35,000 nucleotides of DNA, taken from Acidobacteriota bacterium (GTDB lineage: Bacteria > Acidobacteriota > Terriglobia > Terriglobales > Acidobacteriaceae). The notes under the pieces are model-generated. The model had not been told where the DNA came from, did not search any database, and worked only from the letters and a program-made list of their open reading frames with translations. Below, piece by piece: positions 16,013 to 24,128 of this stretch. Each line of letters begins with the position of its first letter. Within the stretch, counting starts at the first letter, position 1. The stretch is from positions 1 to 35,000 of the forward strand of contig JAJYZC010000035.1 in assembly GCA_021800255.1 (NCBI GenBank), in the 5' to 3' direction. The position numbers were made by a program, and so were the translations under genes.

Positions 16013-17833
16013 TTATCTTCCGTCCGGCAGGCTCACCGGCCTGGCCTCAAGCAGCGCCTCGATGGTCTGAAGCGACTCGAGCGCCGTTTCCGCCACCGGC
16101 GCGTCCACCTGCACCACCGCCAGCGCTTTCACCGGCTTGGGTCCGCTCCGCTCGCGGCCCAACGCGAAGTTGGCGATGTTCACGCCTTGCTCGCCCAGAA
16201 TGGTGCCGATGCGGCCGATGACTCCGGGCACGTCGTAGTTGCGGCAGACCAGCAGGTTGCCTTCGAGCGGGGCCTCGATGTCGATGCCGTCGAAGGCCAG
16301 CAGGCGGGGCTGCTCGCCGTGGAGGATGGTGGCGCTGGCCCGGCTCTCGCCGGCCGGAGCGTGGAGCACGATGGTCAGCAAACCGGCTGCGCCGCCGTGC
16401 GGGTTTTCCTGCTTCTCTTCATGGATGCGGATGCCGCGCTCTTGGGCCACGGCGGCGGCGTTGATGCGGTTCACATTCTCCGAGCCTTCCAGCAGCCCGG
16501 CGATGGCCGCGTTGCGCACCAGCTCGGTCTTGGCCTCAGCGAGGGCGCCGGCATACACCAGGTGAATGGACTCCACCCCGGCCTTTCCGGCCTGCGCCAA
16601 AAACGACCCCAGCCGTCCGGCCAGGCCGATATAGGGCGCCAGGTGCAGGTACTCCTCGTGGCTGAGGGAGGGAAGGTTCACGGCGTTCTGCACCACGCCC
16701 AGCTTCAGGTACTCGCGTATCTGCATGGCGATCTGCACGCCCACCGCCTCCTGCGCCTCAGCCGTGGAGCCGGCGATGTGCGGGGTCAGAATCACGTTGT
16801 CCATCTCAAAATAAGGCGAGTCCTTCAGTGGCTCGTGGCTGAACACATCGAGCGCCGCGCCCGCCACCTGGCCGCTCTTGAGCGCCGCCGCCAGGGCCGC
16901 CTCATCCACCAGCTCACCGCGGGCGCAGTTGATGATGCGCACCCCCTTCTTCATGCCGGCCAGCGTCTTGGCGTTGATGATGCCCGCGGTTTGCGGCGTC
17001 AGGCCCACGTGCAGCGTCAGATAATCCGCGCGCGCAAAGAGATCCTCCAAAGGGACCAAAGATATGCCGTTCTCTCGGGCCACGGCGGCCGAGACGAAGG
17101 GATCGGCGCCGGTCACTTCCAGGCCAAAGGCGCGCGCGCGCCGGGCCACTTCCAGGCCGACCCGGCCCAGACCCAGGATGCCCAGGGTTTTGCCGCGCAG
17201 CTCCGTGCCCTGCAGCGACTTCTTCTCCCACCTGCCGGCGTGCATGGTCGCGTTCGCCACGATCACTTTGCGGCAGAGCGCGACCATCAGGCAGATGGCG
17301 AGCTCGGCCACGGCCACGGCGTTGGCGCCCGGCGTGTTCATCACCACGATGCCCCGGCGCGTGGCCGCATCGGTGTCGATGTTGTCCACCCCCACGCCGG
17401 CGCGGCCGATCACGCGCAGCTTGGGCGCGTGCTCCAGCAGCGCGTCGTCCACCTGCACCGCGCTGCGCACCACCAGCGCGTCGGCCTCGGCCAGCGCCGC
17501 CGGCAATCCATCGGTCAACTGGTCGTGCGTCACGACTTCCCATCCCGGTTCGGCCTGAAACACCGCCAATGTCGCCGGAGAAACCTTTTCCGCCAGTACG
17601 ATCTTCATCGCAACTCCCCTTTTGCTGTTCTCATACTCGTCAAAGCGGATGCCGTGCTTCTCGCACAACAGGTCGAACATCCGCACCACCGCCGCGTGCG
17701 GCTTGCCTTCGCCGCGTTCATACTTGGTCACCGAGTTGGGATGCACGCCCAGCCGCTCGGCCATCTCGTATTGATAGAGGTCAAGCTGTTTGCGCGCAAT
17801 CAGCAGCTTTTCGCCAAAAGTTAGTTCCGCCAT
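16013..17833 (-). CDS. serA: D-3-phosphoglycerate dehydrogenase with N-terminal XRE helix-turn-helix domain
   Basis: The frame encodes 606 residues. Residues 1-70 form an XRE-type DNA-binding domain (EKLLIARKQLDLYQYEMAERLGVHPNSVTKYERGE). Residues 76-606 are a complete SerA of normal length (531): NAD-binding GLGRVG (221-226), catalytic R305, E334 and H352 (full-length numbering), an intervening ASB-type domain and a C-terminal ACT domain (LLVCRNYDVPGVIGRIGTILGEQGVNIANF). SerA oxidises 3-phosphoglycerate to start serine synthesis, and the ACT domain suggests serine feedback. An internal ATG at 17608 has a strong AAAGGGGAG ribosome site, so SerA alone may be made from the same frame, with no stop codon separating the two parts. 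The class V aminotransferase gene lies 144 bases upstream on the same strand. The fusion or dual-start arrangement is unusual. Confidence 0.92.
   Translation of the reverse strand: MAELTFGEKLLIARKQLDLYQYEMAERLGVHPNSVTKYERGEGKPHAAVVRMFDLLCEKHGIRFDEYENSKRGVAMKIVLAEKVSPATLAVFQAEPGWEVVTHDQLTDGLPAALAEADALVVRSAVQVDDALLEHAPKLRVIGRAGVGVDNIDTDAATRRGIVVMNTPGANAVAVAELAICLMVALCRKVIVANATMHAGRWEKKSLQGTELRGKTLGILGLGRVGLEVARRARAFGLEVTGADPFVSAAVARENGISLVPLEDLFARADYLTLHVGLTPQTAGIINAKTLAGMKKGVRIINCARGELVDEAALAAALKSGQVAGAALDVFSHEPLKDSPYFEMDNVILTPHIAGSTAEAQEAVGVQIAMQIREYLKLGVVQNAVNLPSLSHEEYLHLAPYIGLAGRLGSFLAQAGKAGVESIHLVYAGALAEAKTELVRNAAIAGLLEGSENVNRINAAAVAQERGIRIHEEKQENPHGGAAGLLTIVLHAPAGESRASATILHGEQPRLLAFDGIDIEAPLEGNLLVCRNYDVPGVIGRIGTILGEQGVNIANFALGRERSGPKPVKALAVVQVDAPVAETALESLQTIEALLEARPVSLPDGR
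17596..17625 (-). promoter_or_regulatory. Internal ribosome site and second start for SerA
   Basis: On the minus strand AAAAGGGGAG lies about 6 bases before ATG 17608, where residue 76 of the long frame starts MKIVLAEKV, the usual SerA N-terminus. This is a much better ribosome site than the one before ATG 17833. It supports production of a 531-residue SerA separate from, or in addition to, the XRE-SerA fusion. Confidence 0.6.
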
Positions 17834-17859
17834 AGATGAGTTCTCGCCAACCGGTTGCC

Positions 17860-17997
17860 GTTTTCAGTTTTCAATGGCTGTGACTCCAAAAACAATTCCG
17901 CCTCGATTTACCGGAAACACAACCCGTGACCGCAAAACAATCCTCCAGGCAAAAATCAACTGCCAACTGCCAACTGATCACTGACCACTGACCACGG
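17860..17997. repeat. Intergenic heptad-repeat element (copy 1)
   Basis: Right arm: six consecutive 7-base units from 17956 to 17997 (TCAACTG, CCAACTG, CCAACTG, ATCACTG, ACCACTG, ACCACGG), each with CTG or CGG at the end. Left arm: GTTTTCAGTTTTCA at 17860-17873 is the same kind of heptad (TGAAAAC) in the opposite orientation. The right arm runs over the stop codon of the aminotransferase gene, so it encodes its last residues. Compare the element at 32356-32448. Confidence 0.55.
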
Positions 17998-19153
17998 CTT
18001 TCGCATACACGGCCTGCGCCGCCGCCACGCCCTGCCCGTATTCCACCTTCAGCCCCAGTGTGTGCTTGGCGATGTGCTCCATCGCGCCCAACAGAGCCAC
18101 CGTGTCCAGATAATCGAAGAAACCCAGGTGGGCGATGCGGAAGATCTTGCCCTTCATCTCCCCCTGGCCGTTGGCGATGACCGCCGCGAAGCGCGTCTTG
18201 AGCGCCTTCACCACCGCGCTGGAATCCATTCCTTCGGGCACAGCCACCGCCGTGGCCGCGGCGGCCGGCGACCCAGGCGCAAACAGCGTGAACCCCAGCG
18301 CCACCAGGCCCGCCCGCGTAGCCGCGGCGTTCACCTGGGCGTTGTCTACCAGGGCCTCGCGCCCTTTTTCCAGGTCTCCGCCCGCTTGCCCGGCGATGTA
18401 GTCCAGGGCCGCGCCCAGCCCCGCCACCAGCGCCACCGAAGGCGTATAGGCGCTCTCGGCCTTGGCCGCGTTTTTGCGCTCCTTGCGCAGGTCGAAGTAG
18501 TAGCGCGGATTCTTCGCCGTCTCCATCGCCGCCCAGGCGCGCTCACTCACGCTCAGGTAGGCCAAACCCGGCGGAATCATCACCGCCTTTTGCGACCCGC
18601 CGATCAGAATGTCGATCCCCCAGCCGTCCACGTCGAAGTGCGTCGTGCCCAGCCCGGTGATCCCATCCACGACCAGCAGCGCCCCGGCCTCCTTCACCAG
18701 CTTGGCCACTCCCTCCACGTCGTGGCGCACTGCGGTCGAGGTCTCTGTGGCCTGCATGTAGACGGCTCTGTGCTCCGGCTTGAGCGCCTTGCTTACTTCG
18801 GCCAGGTCGAAGGTCTGGCCGTAGGGAGCCTTCACCACGTCTACCTGGCAGCCGAAGGCCCTGGTCAGGTCCACCCATCGCTCGCCGAACTTGCCCGCCG
18901 TCAGCACCAGCACGCGGTCGCCGGGCGAGGTCAGATTCGAGACCGAGGCCTCCATCGCACCCGTGCCTGAGCTGGCCAGCAGCAGCACATCATTCTTGGT
19001 GCCCACAAAAACCTTCAACTGCGCCAAAACCTTCTGGAACAGGGCGCGAAACTCCGGCGTGCGGTGGTGAATGTCCGCCGCCGCCATGGCAAACTGCGCC
19101 GCCGGAAGCAGCGGCGTTGGACCGGGTGTATAAAGCCTGGTTTTACGAATCAT
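17978..19153 (-). CDS. Class V aminotransferase (serine-pyruvate / alanine-glyoxylate type)
   Basis: A 391-residue PLP enzyme. Start 19153 is preferred over 19174 because AGGAG lies seven bases upstream. YTPGPTPLLP at the N-terminus, SSGTGAMEAS (61-70), D163 in VVDGITGLGT and the PLP lysine K189 in GGSQKAVMIPPG are diagnostic of the AGXT/SPT group. This group moves amino groups between serine, alanine, glyoxylate and pyruvate. Because it lies directly upstream of serA and no serC is visible here, it may serve as the phosphoserine (3-phosphohydroxypyruvate) aminotransferase, as proposed for similar gene pairs in Thermotoga and some archaea; that is inference. Its last codons are built from a heptad repeat array. 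A promoter overlapped by a palindrome lies 80 bases upstream. Confidence 0.9.
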   Translation of the reverse strand: MIRKTRLYTPGPTPLLPAAQFAMAAADIHHRTPEFRALFQKVLAQLKVFVGTKNDVLLLASSGTGAMEASVSNLTSPGDRVLVLTAGKFGERWVDLTRAFGCQVDVVKAPYGQTFDLAEVSKALKPEHRAVYMQATETSTAVRHDVEGVAKLVKEAGALLVVDGITGLGTTHFDVDGWGIDILIGGSQKAVMIPPGLAYLSVSERAWAAMETAKNPRYYFDLRKERKNAAKAESAYTPSVALVAGLGAALDYIAGQAGGDLEKGREALVDNAQVNAAATRAGLVALGFTLFAPGSPAAAATAVAVPEGMDSSAVVKALKTRFAAVIANGQGEMKGKIFRIAHLGFFDYLDTVALLGAMEHIAKHTLGLKVEYGQGVAAAQAVYAKAVVSGQ

Positions 19154-19231
19154 CTCCCATCTCCTCGCGTTCAAACAGAATCATTGCCGGGCGTTGCGCC
19201 CACCGAACAATCAGTAGATCTGGAGCGCAAA

Positions 19232-19263
19232 TCACATAATACACAATTTTGTATCTTATGTGA
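19232..19263. promoter_or_regulatory. 32-bp imperfect palindrome, candidate operator
   Basis: Outer arms TCACATAA (19232-19239) and TTATGTGA (19256-19263) are perfectly complementary, and the inner parts match at most positions (13 of 15 per arm) around a central TT. It covers the promoter -10 and most of the -35, the placement expected for a dimeric repressor site. It is strikingly AT-rich against the surrounding sequence. Confidence 0.6.
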
Positions 19264-19264
19264 A
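19236..19264 (-). promoter_or_regulatory. Sigma-70-like promoter of the aminotransferase-serA unit
   Basis: Read on the minus strand: -35 TTCACA (19264-19259), spacer of exactly 17 bases, -10 TATTAT (19241-19236). It lies about 80 bases before ATG 19153 and is embedded in a 32-bp palindrome. Confidence 0.55.
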
Positions 19265-19506
19265 TTCTGTTGATGAAAATTTGTCGTCCCGCAGTCTCGC
19301 CTGTGCAAAAGGGAGCGGAATCCCAGGCTCAGGCGTGGGCAGCCCCTGTGCTCAAGGCCGGGTTGCCTCTCTGAAACACTCTTTCGATTGAGTTACTTAA
19401 ACTGCCGAAGGGCAGAGTCTGGATTGCCGGTTTCCGGCTTGAGGTCTGGTAACTGGGGACGCGAACCCGTGGGAAGCAGACAAGATTTCATCGATGCGGA
19501 GAGCAG

Positions 19507-21204
19507 TCAGAAGGTAAAGCCCAGGCCGCCGCCGAAGCTGCGCTGATCGGCCGCGAAAAGGAGGAGCGAGCCGTCGCTGAGGATGTAGGGACGATAGCCC
19601 TCGGCGAGCAGGTTGCGCACCTCAAGGAGCACCTCGATACCTCCCGATCCATCGCGGTTGATATGAATGGGCTGGGCAAAGCTCATGGTGAGAAAAGGAT
19701 CAATGTCGTTGACCGCGAAGGGAGCAACCGCAGTGACGGCGTCATCCGGCTGCCAGCGGTAGGTAGCGCACCACTGGGTTTTGGTGCCGCTGAGCACGCC
19801 GGAGAGGTCGAGGGCGTAGGTCTGGACGTAGCGGGGGTGAGCGGCGGCAAGAATCTGGGCCGGCCCGGTGAATTGAGGCAAGGCCGGCATGACCAGCGCG
19901 TCGCCGCTGGCGTAACTGAGACGAACCTGGTTGCCGTCCGGCAGGCGGCGCTCAAAACTAGCCTCAACCCCGGTGGTGGAGAAATCCGGTCCGGCGGCGC
20001 GGAGCAGGCCGCTGGCAGGGTCGAAGATCATGCCAGCGTTCATGGGTGCGGCGCCGGGATCGCCGGAAACGAAGTGGCCGCCGGCCTCGAGGACAGGATT
20101 CTGAATATCGTCTGTGTAGACGAAGACGGCCATTCCCGAAGCATGAGAATGGCGTTCCCAGCCGATCTCCTGGTGGAGGCCGTGTTCAAGGACCAACTGT
20201 CCGGCGCGCGCGGAGAACTCCGGCAGCATGGCGGCGGCCTGGGCGCCGTCCCAAGCCTCCGGGCCCTCAACCATGGTGTCCATACGATAGCTCACCGTGG
20301 AATCGCCATCCTGCCACTGAATGCTGGCGAAGGGCAGACCCTCAGCGACGGTGGAAGGCGACGCGCCCATCAGACGGCCCCAAGCCTCGGTGGCGCCTAC
20401 GTTGGCCTGGAGGGCGGGACCGAAGCTCATGGTCTCTGAGGTGCGCATGGCGGCTTCGTCGAGGCCTGAGCCTCCGGCGTTCACGATCTGGGGGTGAAGA
20501 GACACGGCCGCTACCGATTGCACGGAACCGACAAAACCGAGATCCTGGCGGAAGCCGAGCATGGATTCCATGCCTTGATTGGAGCCGGGGGCGAAATCCA
20601 CGCGCGCCAAAAGCTCGCGGCTGTTGGCCGGCGTACTCTGAACGGCGGCGGTAATCCACTGGCCGCTCTCGCCGAAGGTTCCGGCCCGGCCGGTGGCCAT
20701 AAGGCGGGCCATGACCTTGGGCCGTGCGCTGGAACCGTCTGAGACCACCACCAGCGGCCCGTTTTCCAACCAGCGCAGCAAGGGGCGGTCAGCGGCCGAA
20801 CGCAAGGTCCACATCCAGTCGTCCTTTTGCTCGTTGGGGGTGCGCGGCTGGGCGGGAAACCATTGCATCACTTCGTATAGGGTGTTCAGGGTGAGGTTGA
20901 CGACGGTGGCGCGGCGCACGCGCACGTTCTCGCGCAGGGCGGGCAGAAAGCTCATAGCCATGGCCTTGAGGGCATAGCGGCCGGGAAGGACCTGGGCGAT
21001 GCTAAATTGTCCCTGGCTGTCGGTATAGGCGCTGGCGGCCACGCTGAGGTCGGGGCGGAGCAATTCGACCTCAGCGCCGATCTGGGGCACGCCCGCCGAG
21101 TCGCGCACCACCCCCGACACTGACGCCAGCCTCGCTCCCCACGCAGGAGCGGCGCCCAGGGCGATCAACACGGCCAACCCGGCAAGATGAGAACCGCGCT
21201 TCAT
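19507..21204 (-). CDS. Exported carboxypeptidase-regulatory-domain, beta-barrel-like protein
   Basis: A 565-residue protein with a signal peptide (MKRGSHLAGLAVLIALGAAPAWGA). Residues about 27-110 form a carboxypeptidase-regulatory-like Ig domain (VSGVVRDSAGVPQIGAEVELL...YTDSQGQFSIAQVLPGRYAL). The rest has alternating beta strands and ends in phenylalanine after GGGLGFTF, as in outer-membrane beta-barrels. Acidobacteria encode many Oar/TonB-receptor-like proteins with this front domain; this one is shorter and shows no recognisable TonB plug. It is probably surface-located; ligand unknown. It shares orientation with the GWxTD gene upstream (101-base gap), so the two may be co-expressed. Confidence 0.75.
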   Translation of the reverse strand: MKRGSHLAGLAVLIALGAAPAWGARLASVSGVVRDSAGVPQIGAEVELLRPDLSVAASAYTDSQGQFSIAQVLPGRYALKAMAMSFLPALRENVRVRRATVVNLTLNTLYEVMQWFPAQPRTPNEQKDDWMWTLRSAADRPLLRWLENGPLVVVSDGSSARPKVMARLMATGRAGTFGESGQWITAAVQSTPANSRELLARVDFAPGSNQGMESMLGFRQDLGFVGSVQSVAAVSLHPQIVNAGGSGLDEAAMRTSETMSFGPALQANVGATEAWGRLMGASPSTVAEGLPFASIQWQDGDSTVSYRMDTMVEGPEAWDGAQAAAMLPEFSARAGQLVLEHGLHQEIGWERHSHASGMAVFVYTDDIQNPVLEAGGHFVSGDPGAAPMNAGMIFDPASGLLRAAGPDFSTTGVEASFERRLPDGNQVRLSYASGDALVMPALPQFTGPAQILAAAHPRYVQTYALDLSGVLSGTKTQWCATYRWQPDDAVTAVAPFAVNDIDPFLTMSFAQPIHINRDGSGGIEVLLEVRNLLAEGYRPYILSDGSLLLFAADQRSFGGGLGFTF

Positions 21205-21305
21205 CTACATTCGCAACCCCGCCGCGTCTCTGGCTTTGCTCCTCAACTCAGGCCCACCCGGCTTTCCGAATCTGCGGTCCGGCTTCCTTACGCGCGGGAT
21301 GATTA

Positions 21306-23045
21306 CTATTCGACGATAAAAGGGGCCGATTGCGCAATCTCTTGCTTGGAAATTGCGTCATTTACCTTGATCGTCACATCGTACTTGCCGGGCTGAAGAC
21401 CGGCGATAGGGAGGGCTTTGGCCACCGTCAATTCGTCGCTATGCGCCTCCAACTGCTTTGATTGCAGTTGTTTCTCCAGCAGGACCTGGCCCTTGGCGTC
21501 CGTGATCTCGTAGGTCACGGTGGCGGAATTGCTCTTGGTGGCCGCGTTAATGCCCAGATTGTAAACCTGCATCCAGAAGTTGAGATACTGGTGGCGATTG
21601 AAGGTCACCGGGTCGCCCGGGGTGGCGCTCACGCGGGGCCGGATGAAAGTGTCGCCGATGACGAAGTTGCCGGTGCCGATTTCGCTCGAGGAGACCGGAT
21701 TCATTACGTCGGCCAGAATCAGCGACGAGGTTCCCAGTTTTTCATCGTGATATTCGGGCACGTCGATGCTGCTGCCATAGATGCCGACGTGGTCCGGATT
21801 GTTGACGTCCTTAATGGCTATATCGAGGCGGTAGAGGCCGGGCTGCAAGGGCAGCGCCTTCCAGTAGACCGAACTATTCTTGAGCACCTGCGGCAATAAC
21901 TCCGACGGCTCATCCACCTCGACCGTGTTCTCGAAGGTCTGCACCGTGCGGTCGGTAATGGTGGTGACTTTGCCGAGAATGTTGACCAGGCCCTTGGATA
22001 CGCCGTCCTTGGTCACGAAGGTGATATTGCGGTTCTGGATCATCAGCGTGATGGGAATCAGATCCATGTCGTCTGTGACCTTCACATAATCGGTACGCAC
22101 GTCGAAGGGGAAGACTGGACCGCTCAATATCTTGTGCTGGGTGATAAAAGCGTCCAGGTCCTTGAACTTGATGGGCGGGGGCGCAAACAGCTTGGCAGCC
22201 ATCTCGATGCGGTCGAACTCTTTGCTTTGCGCCTCCTCCCCGGCCGGACCGCCGAGATTGTACAGTCCGCCGCCCTCGAAGCGGTCCTGCTTATTGCCGC
22301 CGTGCATCTGCTCCCAGTCGGTCAGGCCGGCGCCGGGAACGTGGAGCAGGGCGTCCTTTTCTTCCGGGTTGAGGGTGAAGTGGTACTCGCCGCACATGCA
22401 GGTGTCAACAAACTCGATGTTGACGTTTTCGCCGATGCCGGGCAGGTAGCGGTAGTGCCATACCTCGAAGGGAAAGGTGCTGGTTTGGCCGCCGCCTTCA
22501 GAGAAAGGCCGCTGATAGAGACCGCCGGAAGGATGGGAATCGATGCTGTCAGGAGGACCCCACTCGATATAAATCCGGCCGCGATCGGTCTTCCATCCCG
22601 GCTCGCCGGCGGCGAAGTGTTCGTTGGCATAGGCGATGCGCCGGTAGTACTCCTCGCGAAAGGTGTTTTCGGGAGAATCGGGATTGGGGTTGCGGCGCCG
22701 CCAGAAGGCTTGAATAAAGGCGTCGCGCTCCTCGTCGTTGCTCAGGCTCATGAAGGCCTTGCGCTCCTGCGGAGTGATGATGTAGGGAACTTCCTCATCC
22801 AGCCACTCTCTGTAGGGACCCTTCAACTCCTGGCGGAGCTCCTTCTGCTGCTTAAATCTCTCCTTGGCAGGGAGCGGCCGGTTCAGAGGATTCGCGTTTT
22901 GATCCTGATCGGCGGTCTGTTGCGTATCTTGCTGATCGGAGCCCGCGCTTTGGTGCTTGGACAGGGCAAGAAGATGAGTGGCGGAGATAAAAACCAAGCC
23001 GCACACCAGCGTGAGAGAGAAAATAGAGCGGCTGTACAACGTCAT
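21306..23045 (-). CDS. GWxTD-domain exported protein
   Basis: A 579-residue protein. The start at 23045 gives a signal peptide (MTLYSRSIFSLTLVCGLVFISATHLLAL) and has AAGG/AGGAG upstream; an earlier ATG at 23099 would place 18 extra residues in front. The domain-defining motif is GWKTDRGRIYIEWGPPD, preceded by FWRRRNPNPDSPENTFREEYYRRIAYAN. After the signal peptide comes a Gln/Asp-rich linker. The C-terminal half has beta-rich repeats (VTYEITDAKGQVLLEKQLQSK; LPIAGLQPGKYDVTIKVND) like Ig-type folds. GWxTD proteins are widespread in Acidobacteria and Bacteroidetes-like groups and are exported, but their biochemical role is not established. Confidence 0.87.
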   Translation of the reverse strand: MTLYSRSIFSLTLVCGLVFISATHLLALSKHQSAGSDQQDTQQTADQDQNANPLNRPLPAKERFKQQKELRQELKGPYREWLDEEVPYIITPQERKAFMSLSNDEERDAFIQAFWRRRNPNPDSPENTFREEYYRRIAYANEHFAAGEPGWKTDRGRIYIEWGPPDSIDSHPSGGLYQRPFSEGGGQTSTFPFEVWHYRYLPGIGENVNIEFVDTCMCGEYHFTLNPEEKDALLHVPGAGLTDWEQMHGGNKQDRFEGGGLYNLGGPAGEEAQSKEFDRIEMAAKLFAPPPIKFKDLDAFITQHKILSGPVFPFDVRTDYVKVTDDMDLIPITLMIQNRNITFVTKDGVSKGLVNILGKVTTITDRTVQTFENTVEVDEPSELLPQVLKNSSVYWKALPLQPGLYRLDIAIKDVNNPDHVGIYGSSIDVPEYHDEKLGTSSLILADVMNPVSSSEIGTGNFVIGDTFIRPRVSATPGDPVTFNRHQYLNFWMQVYNLGINAATKSNSATVTYEITDAKGQVLLEKQLQSKQLEAHSDELTVAKALPIAGLQPGKYDVTIKVNDAISKQEIAQSAPFIVE

Positions 23046-23375
23046 GGCCTTGAGGCTCCTGCAATCCCATATTTTACGGTTCCCGATAGGGCTGGGCAAG
23101 CTACCCGCCTTCCGTTGTGAACAGAAATTGGACGCGGCGGCGGTTCCGAGGTAACGCAGCCGCTATGGCGTATAGATAGAATTGCCATGAGGGGAGCGGC
23201 CTTATCCGCCGCGCAGCAGCCGGCCGCCGCTTCCTGGTGAGCCGCTGCGCGTGCTCAAAAAAATCGGGCGCTGCTGAAGCATAACCCCGATTCTCTGACA
23301 CTCGCGCTGACGGAAAGCCGGGAACCGGCCGGAGGCCGGAGCAAAGGATAAGATTCAGGTAGGAGCGAAGCGCGG
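23046..23375. other. Divergent intergenic region between GWxTD and ABC ATPase genes
   Basis: The flanking genes are divergent, so promoters for both must lie here. A short GC-rich hairpin CCGGCC-GGA-GGCCGG is at 23335-23349 and TATAGAT at 23171-23177 resembles a -10 box, but I see no matching -35 at good spacing. No coding sequence is evident. Confidence 0.4.
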
Positions 23376-24128
23376 ATGGCTCTCAACGGCGCCGGCACGG
23401 AAGAACTTGTGGAACCCGCGGTCCAGGCCGCTGACGAGGTCATCGTCGTCGAGGATCTTTGGCGCACCTACGATATGGATTCCGAGCAGCAGGTTCATGC
23501 GCTGCGCGGCATCTCTCTGCGCATCCGGCGCAACGAGTATGTCGCCATCATGGGCCCGTCGGGTTCCGGCAAATCAACATTGATGAATCTGATCGGCTGC
23601 CTGGATACGCCTTCCCAAGGCCGCTATTGGCTCAACGGGCAGTTGGTGAGCGAGCTGAACGGCGATGAGTTGGCGCGCATCCGCAACAAGGAGATCGGGT
23701 TTGTCTTTCAGACCTTCAATCTGCTGGCCAGGGGCACGGCGCTGCACAACGTGGAGCTGCCGCTGATCTACAACGGCACCTCAGCGGCGGCGCGCATCGA
23801 GCGCGCCCGCCAGGCTCTGGCGGAGGTGGGCCTGGAATCGCGGATGCATCACAAGCCCGGCGAGCTCTCCGGGGGCCAGCGCCAGCGCGTGGCCATCGCG
23901 CGCGCCCTCGTCAACCATCCCTCGATCATTCTGGCCGATGAGCCGACCGGCAACCTGGACTCGAAGACCAGCCTGGAGATCATGGCTCTGTTCGGCCATA
24001 TCCACGCCGCCGGCAACACCATTGTGCTGGTGACGCACGAAGCCGATATCGCCGCGTTCGCCGGGCGCGTCGTGCATCTGCGCGACGGGCAAATCTTCTC
24101 TGACGAACGCTCCGCGCGCGGGCGATAG
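23376..24128 (+). CDS. ABC transporter ATP-binding protein, LolD/MacB type
   Basis: A 250-residue ATPase. Walker A is GPSGSGKS (60-67), Q-loop [10 protein letters not shown] (109-118), signature LSGGQ (164-168), Walker B IILADE (184-189), then the TGNLDS and VTHE boxes. [12 protein letters not shown] and the sequence around the Q-loop place it in the LolD/MacB/FtsE-like group that powers lipoprotein release or mechanotransmission rather than classical import. GGTAGGAG precedes the start. No permease gene is adjacent on either side, so its membrane partner must be encoded elsewhere or it acts with a distant MacB-like subunit. The N-terminus has about 20 extra residues before the core. Confidence 0.92.
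   Translation: MALNGAGTEELVEPAVQAADEVIVVEDLWRTYDMDSEQQVHALRGISLRIRRNEYVAIMGPSGSGKSTLMNLIGCLDTPSQGRYWLNGQLVSELNGDELARIRNKEIGFVFQTFNLLARGTALHNVELPLIYNGTSAAARIERARQALAEVGLESRMHHKPGELSGGQRQRVAIARALVNHPSIILADEPTGNLDSKTSLEIMALFGHIHAAGNTIVLVTHEADIAAFAGRVVHLRDGQIFSDERSARGR

Larger units (their letters stand above)
19154..19506. other. Intergenic region upstream of the aminotransferase-serA pair
   Basis: No gene is seen. The left half holds the ribosome site, promoter and palindrome of the aminotransferase-serA unit (19232-19264). The rest, up to the stop of the beta-barrel-like gene, shows no clear signal. Confidence 0.45.

Noticed and set aside
15932-17824. Long plus-strand open frame (630 codons) opposite serA
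   Set aside because: It is antisense to a well-supported SerA and its protein is rich in His, Gln, Arg and Ala with no family pattern, a typical shadow of a GC-rich gene.
17956-17997. Heptad array as a CRISPR remnant
   Set aside because: Units are 7 bases in direct contact with no spacers, and no cas gene is present.
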